A stretch of 8,223 nt of DNA, from the NCBI GenBank assembly GCA_965602635.1, contig CBFCZU010000193.1, forward strand, positions 1 through 8,223, given 5' to 3'. Shown piece after piece: positions 1 through 6,626 of the stretch; the stretch's first letter is position 1; each line of letters opens with the position of its first letter. Below the pieces are notes generated by a model, which saw only the letters and a list, made by a program, of their open reading frames with translations, was not told the origin of the DNA and did no database searches. Origin of the DNA: CBFCZU01 sp965602635 (lineage in GTDB: Bacteria > Planctomycetota > Phycisphaerae > SM23-33). The position numbers and the translations under genes were made by a program.

Positions 1-208
1 GCTGGTCTCCGGGCGAGCGGTGCGCCTGGTGGACAACGAGTACATCCTTCAGAAGGGTCGGCTCTTCCGGTTCGACGAGAAGCAGCGCAAGGACGTGGAC
101 ATCACCGACCAGCGCCCGGAGGAGTACAAGCGGCTGGCCGCCCTGGAGAAGGCGTTCCAGGAATCCGTCAAGAAGGACCAGGCCGCCTACACCGTCAATC
201 GCCGCTAG
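1..208 (+). CDS. C-terminal end of a probable sulfatase (5' end outside window)
   Basis: The frame is open from the window edge (first full codon at base 2) to a TAG at 206-208, giving about 68 C-terminal residues. The visible part reads as a short beta-hairpin (EYILQKGRLFRFDEKQ), then DVDITDQRPEEYKRL and a charged helix. That order (a 'what the record says' strand pair, a D-x-T/N-x-L-like turn, 'xPE', then a terminal amphipathic helix) is typical of the C-terminal subdomain of type I sulfatases, which remove sulfate esters from glycans. The catalytic C/S-x-P-x-R region would lie upstream, so activity cannot be judged. The GTG at 20 is only an internal codon. The next gene lies 53 bases downstream on the same strand, so co-transcription is plausible. 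A different enzyme with a similar tail remains possible. Confidence 0.45.
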   Translation, partial: LVSGRAVRLVDNEYILQKGRLFRFDEKQRKDVDITDQRPEEYKRLAALEKAFQESVKKDQAAYTVNRR

Positions 209-248
209 ACCGCCACACAGGGCGGAGCGAGCGAGGGCCTTTTCGTGC

Positions 249-253
249 GGAGA
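249..253 (+). promoter_or_regulatory. Ribosome binding site of the DUF3472 gene
   Basis: GGAGA lies 8 bases before the ATG at 262, a good Shine-Dalgarno match at normal spacing. It supports that start, which also opens directly into a signal peptide. Confidence 0.6.
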
Positions 254-261
254 CGTGTGAA

Positions 262-3200
262 ATGAGACAAGTCGTTGACCGGAAGTGGACACGTGCCCAG
301 ATCCTGTCGGCCGTGATCGGCCTGGCGCTTCTGGCGCCCGCCGGCGAGGCCCGGGCGACCGGGTGGAAGCCCAACGTCGAGACGGGGGCCGACATCGTCA
401 TGAAGGACCACCGCTGGCCCTTCTGGGACCAGGGGACGTACTACTGCTTCTGGTACATGAGCTTCGTCCCTCAGCACCCTCGGCTGGGCAGCTTTTACGG
501 CGGGATCGCCGTCAGCGGGCCGAACAAGGCGCCCGGCATGTTCATGTCGTACTGGGGCGAGGTCCGGCCGGTGCACGAGGGGGAGCACTTTTATCCCCAC
601 GGGTACGGCGCAGAAGGCGCCTCGGGTGGCGCGCACGGGGACGCCCTGTTCCTGAGGCCCGGCACGTGGTACCGGTTCGTCATGCGGATCTTCCCACCCG
701 CCGAGGACAGCGACGAGCGCAGCTTCGTCGGCTGGTGGGTGAAGGACATCGAGAAGGACCGCTGGCACACGCACAGCGTGGTCAGCCTTCCCGCCCGCGC
801 GACGGGGTTCGCGGGCAATTCCGGCTTTGTCGAGGCCCTCGCGCCGCACCACGTCCACCGCGCTTTCGAGCGCCGGTTGGGGTACTGCCGCGTGAACGGC
901 AAGTGGCGCAAGGCGAACACCGTCACCAGCGGCGGGCCGAAGTTCTTCAAGCTCATCGAGAACGGCACGGTCCTTCGATACGACCGGTCGGAGCCGGATT
1001 CGCCCTCCAAGAGCGGGACATTCGCCACCAAGCAGCCCGACGCGCCGAAGCTCGACGCCCCCGCGACGGAAGGCGCGACGGCGAGCGCATACGGCAATCA
1101 AGTGGCGGTGAGGTGGCGCATCCCCGAAAGCGCCGCCCCGCAGCTTGGCTACCGGCTGGAGGCGTTCGACAATCCGAAGGCGAAGGGCGATCCGATCGCG
1201 ACGGCGAAGGACAACGCCCCCCACGTCCGCGCCCGGCGTCTGGATACGCCGCGAGAGCCGAGGAGCGTCCGGCTGACCGTCCGGGACATCTTCGACCAGA
1301 CTACGTCCGTCACGATGCCCGTCCAGCCCGCCGCCTGTCGGCCCGCCGCGGGGGCCGCCGGGCTTCGGCCCGGCCTGGCCTACGCCTACTACGAGGCGCC
1401 CCAGGGCGCCGTCTGGGAGCGATTGCCCGACTTCGCGGCCCTGACGCCCGCCCGGCAGGGATACGTCGCCGCGTTGGACGACACGGTGCAGGAGGACCGC
1501 TACAAGCTCTTCGCCCTGAGATATCAGGGATACCTGCGCGTGCCGGCGGACGGCGTGTACGTCTTCTCGGTGGGCACGTGCGACGGCAGCCGGTTGCGCA
1601 TCGGCGGGCAGGTGATCGCCGACAACGACGGGCTCCACGGGGCATCGGCGAAGCAGTACCCGGCCGCGCTGGCCAAGGGGTTGCACCCGTTCGAACTGCA
1701 ATACTTCAAGGGCCCCTGCCGCCGCCACGGCGGCCATGCGAACCTGGCCAACAAGATAGCCATAGGCTGGGAAGGCCCCGGCTTCACCCTCCGCAGGCTG
1801 GCGGAGGGCGACTTCCTCTGCGAACGCGCCGAAGGGCCGTCGGTGATCCTCTCCCTGAAGGGCGCCCCGGCCGGCGGCGTTCTGGCGGACAACTTGGCGG
1901 AGATCCGCGTCCGCCCCGATCTGCGCGGGCGCCGTCTCTCCAAGGTGCAGCTCTATTCCGGGCGCATGCTCCTGGCGACCGCCGGCCGCGAGGATGTGAC
2001 CGACGGCGGCGAGGTCATCTTCAAGCACTTGTTCCCCGCGGGGAAGAACCGCATCCGGGCACGGCTTTGGTACGACGACCGCTTTTCCGTCGACACCGAT
2101 CGCGTGCTCGACTTCGAAACCCGCGAGCTGATCGAAGGCCCGTGGAAGTTCATCGTGCTCGGGCACAAGTATCCCATCGCCGCGCGCTGCAAGGACGGCC
2201 GGGCCTCCTTCATGGGCGAGGGCTTCTACGTCGCCTACCAGAAGGTCTCCGGGGACTTCACGCTCACCGCTCGCACCGCCGATATCGCCTTGACGACCAA
2301 GGAAAACGGCGTGCATTCGGCGAACTGGCTTGGCCTGTACACGAGCAACGTGAGGCAGCCCAGGAAGGGGGCGGGACTCGAATCGACGTTCAACCAGTGG
2401 GGCTTTAGCATCTTCCGGACGGCGGGCCAGGGCATGCGGGGCTCGTCGGACCACCAGGACCTAGCCGGCAGCCGCATGTGTGCTTCCTCGTTCCCGCCGG
2501 ACCACCGGTGGCTGCGGATCGTGCGGCGCGGTACGCGATTCGAGTCGTTCACCTCCGCCGACGGCGAGACGTGGCACAAGGCCATGGAGGAAATCTCCCG
2601 CCACTTCACGGACGAGCAGTACGCGGGCGTCTGCTTCCGCGCCGTGCCCGGCAAGGGCCGGGCGCTGTTCCAGGGCGCGATGGACAACATGACGCTGGTC
2701 CGAGGCGAGGTCCCCAAGGAGGTCCGGCAACGGCCTCTCCCCCGGGACTTGCCTCTCGAGAACCGCGTAACGGCCGTCGTCCAGGCGCCGAAGGATGTCG
2801 GAATCCTGTATGCAAGGACGACCGGCGCGGGCCTGCTGAAATCCGAGGATCGGGGCGAGACCTGGAAGGCCGTCAACCGAGCGTTGAGTTCTCCGAATGA
2901 GCTGGCCGTGCGCTCCGTCGCGGTCCATCCCACCGACAGCTCGGTCGTTCTGCGCGCGGGCGGCCGGGTCGTGGATGGCGCGCTCAAGAGCGGCCTCTGG
3001 CGGAGTGCCGACGGCGGCGGGACGTGGAAGCTGGTCTCTCGCGAGATCGACTTCGACGGCCGGGGACCGACCGCCCTGTTCGGCGAGGTCATCTCGTTCT
3101 CCCCGCAAGACCCGAACCTGGTCGCGGCCGCGGGAGAGACGAAGGGGGTGTTCCTCAGCAGGGACGCGGGCGAGACCTGGAAGCCCGCCGGCCTGGCGGG

Positions 3201-3873
3201 CGAGCGCGTCGCCTGCCTGGCCTTCGTCCCCAAGACGGGAGGCCCGGGCGTCTTGGTGGTGGGCACGTTCGCCGACAGCGAGTTCGAGGCCCTCGGCCTG
3301 CCCGCGCCCGCCTCGCCCCTCAAGGCGCCCGGACGGGTCTACTGGGTGCGGATGAGCGACAAGGGGCCGCGATTCGAGAAGTGCTGCGCGGTCCCGGACC
3401 TCGGCGTGACCAACATCGGGTTCGGCGCGCATGAGAACTTCGCCACCTTCGCCACGACGCGGGGCGTCTACTACACGTGGCAGCGCGGCAACATGTTCTG
3501 GCAGCGTCGCTACGACCTCCCTGCAGACAGGCCCTTCACCGCACTGGGCTACCGGCAATTCCTCAAGGAATATGCGGGGAGGAAGGGCGACTGGCGGACA
3601 TTCTCGACAACGTATGCGGCCCCGTTCTCGTCGCAGCAGCAGGGCCCGGTCTATTATTGTCCGGACCGAACCACCCGGAAGTGGCTTCGCTTGTCCGGCG
3701 AGGCGCGGATCGAAAGGGCAGGCGAAGGACTGCATCTGAATCGGGGCGTGTCGTGCATCTTACCGGACAGGGAGGACGCCAACACACTCTACCTCTGTAA
3801 CATGCACGGACTATTCAAGACAAAGGACCGGGGTGGGACCTACAGGCTGGTGCTGCCCAGTGCGGTGGAATAG
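262..3873 (+). CDS. Exported DUF3472 / PA14 / DUF1349-like / Asp-box propeller protein
   Basis: A complete 1203-residue protein. Residues 1-32 form a signal peptide (basic RKWTR, hydrophobic core, EARA before the likely cut). About 40-250 match DUF3472: aromatic strands around 60-70, the G-x-W-Y-R-F segment near 134-139, then 'CRVNGKWRKA'. About 265-355 look like a fibronectin-III-type sandwich. About 368-512 are PA14-like (GLAYAYYEAP, YLRVPADGVYVFSV, DGSRLRIGG, HPFELQYFKG), a fold often carbohydrate-binding. About 525-620 are another beta domain. About 625-815 resemble DUF1349 concanavalin-like domains, with SADGETW at 765-771. About 832-1203 form a beta-propeller with clear Asp-boxes at 861, 915, 966 and 1187. 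No catalytic set, transmembrane helix or anchor was seen, so I infer a secreted or periplasmic glycan-binding or structural protein. Function is unknown. Its very GC-rich codons create long open antisense frames, which are not genes. Confidence 0.9.
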   Translation: MRQVVDRKWTRAQILSAVIGLALLAPAGEARATGWKPNVETGADIVMKDHRWPFWDQGTYYCFWYMSFVPQHPRLGSFYGGIAVSGPNKAPGMFMSYWGEVRPVHEGEHFYPHGYGAEGASGGAHGDALFLRPGTWYRFVMRIFPPAEDSDERSFVGWWVKDIEKDRWHTHSVVSLPARATGFAGNSGFVEALAPHHVHRAFERRLGYCRVNGKWRKANTVTSGGPKFFKLIENGTVLRYDRSEPDSPSKSGTFATKQPDAPKLDAPATEGATASAYGNQVAVRWRIPESAAPQLGYRLEAFDNPKAKGDPIATAKDNAPHVRARRLDTPREPRSVRLTVRDIFDQTTSVTMPVQPAACRPAAGAAGLRPGLAYAYYEAPQGAVWERLPDFAALTPARQGYVAALDDTVQEDRYKLFALRYQGYLRVPADGVYVFSVGTCDGSRLRIGGQVIADNDGLHGASAKQYPAALAKGLHPFELQYFKGPCRRHGGHANLANKIAIGWEGPGFTLRRLAEGDFLCERAEGPSVILSLKGAPAGGVLADNLAEIRVRPDLRGRRLSKVQLYSGRMLLATAGREDVTDGGEVIFKHLFPAGKNRIRARLWYDDRFSVDTDRVLDFETRELIEGPWKFIVLGHKYPIAARCKDGRASFMGEGFYVAYQKVSGDFTLTARTADIALTTKENGVHSANWLGLYTSNVRQPRKGAGLESTFNQWGFSIFRTAGQGMRGSSDHQDLAGSRMCASSFPPDHRWLRIVRRGTRFESFTSADGETWHKAMEEISRHFTDEQYAGVCFRAVPGKGRALFQGAMDNMTLVRGEVPKEVRQRPLPRDLPLENRVTAVVQAPKDVGILYARTTGAGLLKSEDRGETWKAVNRALSSPNELAVRSVAVHPTDSSVVLRAGGRVVDGALKSGLWRSADGGGTWKLVSREIDFDGRGPTALFGEVISFSPQDPNLVAAAGETKGVFLSRDAGETWKPAGLAGERVACLAFVPKTGGPGVLVVGTFADSEFEALGLPAPASPLKAPGRVYWVRMSDKGPRFEKCCAVPDLGVTNIGFGAHENFATFATTRGVYYTWQRGNMFWQRRYDLPADRPFTALGYRQFLKEYAGRKGDWRTFSTTYAAPFSSQQQGPVYYCPDRTTRKWLRLSGEARIERAGEGLHLNRGVSCILPDREDANTLYLCNMHGLFKTKDRGGTYRLVLPSAVE

Positions 3874-3991
3874 CGCGTGCCGCGCCGCTCAACGGAGAGA
3901 TCCATGGATGTGAAGGGTGGCGTTAGACCGCAGCGCTGGGCGGGCGGGCCAAAACCAAACGGGCCGCGTCTGGTTCGAGTCATTTGCCGGC

Positions 3992-4016
3992 CTCGACCAT
4001 CGCCGCCATAGTCGAG
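3992..4016. repeat. Inverted repeat CTCGAC / GTCGAG
   Basis: Perfect 6-base arms with a 13-base loop, in the gap where both convergent transcripts end. It could act as a weak bidirectional stem. The arms are short and there is no U-tract, so chance occurrence is quite possible. Confidence 0.3.
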
Positions 4017-4032
4017 CTTTGGCAGTCAGCAA

Positions 4033-4059
4033 TGGCAGTATCCGTCAGGCTGTCTGCCA
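4033..4059. repeat. Inverted repeat TGGCAG / CTGCCA
   Basis: Perfect 6-base arms with a 15-base loop, ending 15 bases from the stop codon of the minus-strand DUF6288 gene. A second copy of the left arm at 4020-4025 could pair with the same right arm. It may be a transcript-end stem, but no U-tract is seen. Confidence 0.3.
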
Positions 4060-4074
4060 CTCAAAGGCATGTGT

Positions 4075-6516
4075 TTAGCGTCGCGTCTCATCACGGGCGG
4101 ATGACGGCCGGGCCGTGAACTCCTTGAGGCCTAAGATCCTGGGCGAGGCCGTGCTGGTTTCGATCTCCGCAATGGCGTTGTCAAGAAGTTTCACTTTGTC
4201 GCTTTGCTCCTTTTTGCGTTCCTTTTTGATGAGGTAACGGCGCATTGTCCTTAACGGGGGCAAGACCTGTTTGGCGTGAGTGCCGTAACGGCGGAGATAC
4301 TCCAGACATTTCGTCATGCGACGCCCTTCACCCCAGCGGTCCAATTCGATTACAGACACGCACAAAGGGATTCCCTCGCGAATGTGCAGCCGAGATACCA
4401 GGTCAAGGCCTGCCAGGCGGATGTCGTCGCCGAACATCTCGTTGCTGGGAGCCAGTTCATCAATCGCCGTGATGATGGCGGGCAGCAGCACCGCCAGGTC
4501 ACGGCCGGTCAACTTGCCATAAACGCGACCGATCGATCCGCGGGCAACGCTGTCCTGGTTTTTCAAGATCGACTGGATGGCCGGGTAGAGGAACTTGCGG
4601 TCAACACCTTCCAGGGATTTAGCCAGGATGCTCCTTGGGCCACCCGAACCCGGATAGGGTGAGAACAAAGCCGCACTGGCAGCCCGCTCGGCCATACGCC
4701 TCGGGTCCGCTGGATTATGGCGTACGGTCATGCACAACAGGTCGGCCACACTGGCCCCGCGTTCCTCCGGCCCCAACGCGGGCAGCGCCTGGCATGCCAA
4801 ACTCTGCATCCAGGGATCCGGATCCCTTAGCAACGCCCGCAACCGAGGTGCCGCCGCATCGGCCCGCGGCCCCAGGCAGCCAAGCGCTTCGCAAGCGCCG
4901 TAACGGGCATCGCGATTGGAACCGGCCAACATGCTCAACAGCGTTGGCAGGAAATTCCCCTCACGCCGCCCCAGTGCCTGGGCCGAACGCTTGCGCACCG
5001 CAGGGGACCAACTCGACAAGCCGGCCAGCAACTGCTCGGTCGTGCGCCCCTCGTATCCATTGCCTTTTCTCGCGGAGAAGTAATCGCGTCCCGCGGCAAT
5101 GATCTGCTCCACCTCCCGGCGATCCAGGGCCGGCACGGAGCACGGCTTCTTTCCCATCAGATAAAGACTTTTCAATGGCAGTGCATAAGCCAGCAGGTAC
5201 GCACCGGTGCAATCCCATTTCGTATACTTGTAGTGTTCTTCCTCCCCTTGCGGCGAGCCCTGGTAGCGGAAGCTGCCGTCCCAGCCGCGGGCGAGGTCGT
5301 AGTACCAACTCTGTTCCTTCCAATAGGCGCCGGTGGCCAGCGGGCCGCAGCGGGACACGCCGGGCAGCGCCCAGAGCATGTTGAAGAAGTTGCCGGTGTG
5401 GCCGCGCTCTCTCTCGTCGTATGCTGCCGTGGACATCTTGGCGAAGAAAGCCGCCGCCTCAGAATCGCCCAACAGGTCGAAAAGCACCGCCGCGTTGGAA
5501 CATTTGCCGTTGTCCTCATGGCCCGGCCACGGTCGGTGATCGCCGTAGGGAATGGCGCCCTTGTTGACATACCAGCGCAGAAACCGGCTGGCCTTGACTA
5601 TGGTCCGATCCACATCGGGGTTCTTCACGCCGGCCTCGCGCGCCACAACCATCGCCAACGTCAGCACAATACCAGGCGCGTTCATGGCTCCGTAACCATT
5701 ACAGTGGCCGTCCGGCCTGGCGAAGCGGTGGCCCCACGTGCCCACAGCACTTGCACCGTTGGCGATCTCGCTACAGAGTCGGCGCAGGCCCGGCACCACC
5801 GACGGGTCACCGGTCGCCGCGACGTACTCGGCCAGAAAGAGCGTCGCGTAACCGTAATGCCACGAAGCAAATCCCTCCACCTTGAAGGCAGCCACCTTTT
5901 GGGCATAGTCGGCCACCAGCGGTCGGTATTGTTCACGCCCCGACGCCAGCAGCGCCAAGGCCTTGAGATCATTCGGAATGCTGACCCGGTCCAGTTTGCG
6001 GTCGGCGATGACGCGGCAGCCCGCCTCGAAGATGCGCTTGGATTTCGGGCAGTCGTAGGGAGCCGTCCTGCTGTAGGCGCCGAGCACCGGAAGTTTCAGC
6101 TTGACCTCCTGGGTGCGGCCATCGCGCCAGCGGGTCAGCCGCAGCACGCCGCTTTTCTCCTCGACGGCGGTGACAGCGCGGGCGAAGCGCATGCGGGCGT
6201 CGTCGTCGAACGGCCGGCTGGCGACCCCGAGGATGACGTCGCCGACATGCAGGATGCCGTCGGCGGGCGATCCCTCCGCCACCTCGGTAACCAGTATCTG
6301 GCGGGCTTCGCTCGTCTGGCCCTTCCAGCCGTAGACCCAGCCGCGCGCCCCGGTGGGCCCCAGTGTCCAGTCGTGGAACTTGTCGGGCTGTCCGCCTTGG
6401 GTGAAATCGGGCACCGGCGGCCGGTCAGCCGCCGCCGCGGCGGCGGCGTGCATCCCTATCAGCCCGAGCGTGGTTCCTACAAGCAACAGTGTCGTGATCG
6501 GTCGAGTCGGTCCCAT
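4075..6516 (-). CDS. Exported PDZ / DUF6288 / HEAT-repeat protein
   Basis: An 813-residue protein from the ATG at 6514-6516. I chose this start because it opens directly into a signal peptide (TRPITT, hydrophobic core, then a seven-alanine run, cut near residue 30). An in-frame ATG at 6603 would add 29 residues. About 57-142 form a PDZ domain (EVAEGSPADG..LHVGDVILGV, then RLTRWRDG). About 154-456 match DUF6288, a helical domain recalled from planctomycetes, with landmarks ASWHYGYATLFLAEY, TWGHRFARPDGHCNGYGAMN, IPYGDHRPWPGHEDNGKCSN, HTGNFFNMLWALPGV and KWDCTGAYLLAYALPLK. Its paired helices and conserved aromatic, His and Asp residues suggest an alpha/alpha-toroid, as in many glycan-active enzymes (inference). 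About 491-700 hold HEAT-like repeats (AVRKRSAQALG, DARYGACEALGCLG, WMQSLACQALPALG), followed by a Lys-rich helix. No protease triad accompanies the PDZ domain. It lies just downstream of the fucosidase gene. The molecular function is unknown. Confidence 0.85.
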   Translation of the reverse strand: MGPTRPITTLLLVGTTLGLIGMHAAAAAAADRPPVPDFTQGGQPDKFHDWTLGPTGARGWVYGWKGQTSEARQILVTEVAEGSPADGILHVGDVILGVASRPFDDDARMRFARAVTAVEEKSGVLRLTRWRDGRTQEVKLKLPVLGAYSRTAPYDCPKSKRIFEAGCRVIADRKLDRVSIPNDLKALALLASGREQYRPLVADYAQKVAAFKVEGFASWHYGYATLFLAEYVAATGDPSVVPGLRRLCSEIANGASAVGTWGHRFARPDGHCNGYGAMNAPGIVLTLAMVVAREAGVKNPDVDRTIVKASRFLRWYVNKGAIPYGDHRPWPGHEDNGKCSNAAVLFDLLGDSEAAAFFAKMSTAAYDERERGHTGNFFNMLWALPGVSRCGPLATGAYWKEQSWYYDLARGWDGSFRYQGSPQGEEEHYKYTKWDCTGAYLLAYALPLKSLYLMGKKPCSVPALDRREVEQIIAAGRDYFSARKGNGYEGRTTEQLLAGLSSWSPAVRKRSAQALGRREGNFLPTLLSMLAGSNRDARYGACEALGCLGPRADAAAPRLRALLRDPDPWMQSLACQALPALGPEERGASVADLLCMTVRHNPADPRRMAERAASAALFSPYPGSGGPRSILAKSLEGVDRKFLYPAIQSILKNQDSVARGSIGRVYGKLTGRDLAVLLPAIITAIDELAPSNEMFGDDIRLAGLDLVSRLHIREGIPLCVSVIELDRWGEGRRMTKCLEYLRRYGTHAKQVLPPLRTMRRYLIKKERKKEQSDKVKLLDNAIAEIETSTASPRILGLKEFTARPSSARDETRR
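6428..6447. repeat. 20-base perfect GC palindrome in the signal-peptide coding region
   Basis: GCC repeats run straight into GGC repeats with no central spacer, giving a perfect 20-base palindrome of pure G and C. It encodes the alanine run at the end of the DUF6288 protein's signal peptide. It could form a stem in the 5' part of the mRNA or be prone to slippage, but alanine codon choice alone explains it. Confidence 0.7.
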
Positions 6517-6626
6517 GGTTTCGTCTTCGGTTCGCTTGGCCTTCTGTGATGGATTGACGCGACTGGGCAAGAATAAGGTTGGTTTCAATTGAACTGGGAT
6601 CATTCCGCTTCCCTTTCAGTGGCTCT

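Larger units (their letters stand above)
3874..4074. other. Intergenic region between convergent genes
   Basis: This stretch separates the 3' ends of two converging genes. It holds two short inverted repeats (listed separately), a 7-base direct repeat TGGCAGT at 4020 and 4033, and a 35-codon frame at 3904-4011. That frame has GGAG six bases before its ATG but an Arg/Pro-rich product I do not recognise. No T-tract follows either inverted repeat on either strand, so I cannot call an intrinsic terminator. Confidence 0.6.

Noticed and set aside
211..244. A CCGCC / GGCGG stem after the first gene, followed by TTTT.
   Set aside because: The stem is only 5 pairs and the T run lies 14 bases beyond it, so it does not fit an intrinsic terminator. 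The short same-strand gap fits read-through as well.
1110..1130. An RIP triplet at residues 286-288 of the DUF3472 protein, reminiscent of the sialidase FRIP motif.
   Set aside because: It lies in a fibronectin-like domain more than 500 residues before the Asp-box propeller, so it cannot belong to a sialidase active site.
205..2454. A 749-codon open frame on the minus strand, opposite the DUF3472 gene.
   Set aside because: It is low-complexity, rich in Arg, Ala, Gly, Pro and Val, and shows no recognisable domain. The plus-strand frame has a signal peptide and several clear domains. Very GC-rich codons routinely leave the opposite strand open.
2461..3735. A 424-codon minus-strand frame, and a 707-codon plus-strand frame at 285-2408, overlapping the same gene.
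   Set aside because: Same reason: they are shadows of the 1203-residue gene in GC-rich DNA, with no domain signal.
5233..6549. A 438-codon plus-strand frame opposite the DUF6288 gene.
   Set aside because: No recognisable domain and a skewed composition. The minus-strand frame is clearly the coding one.
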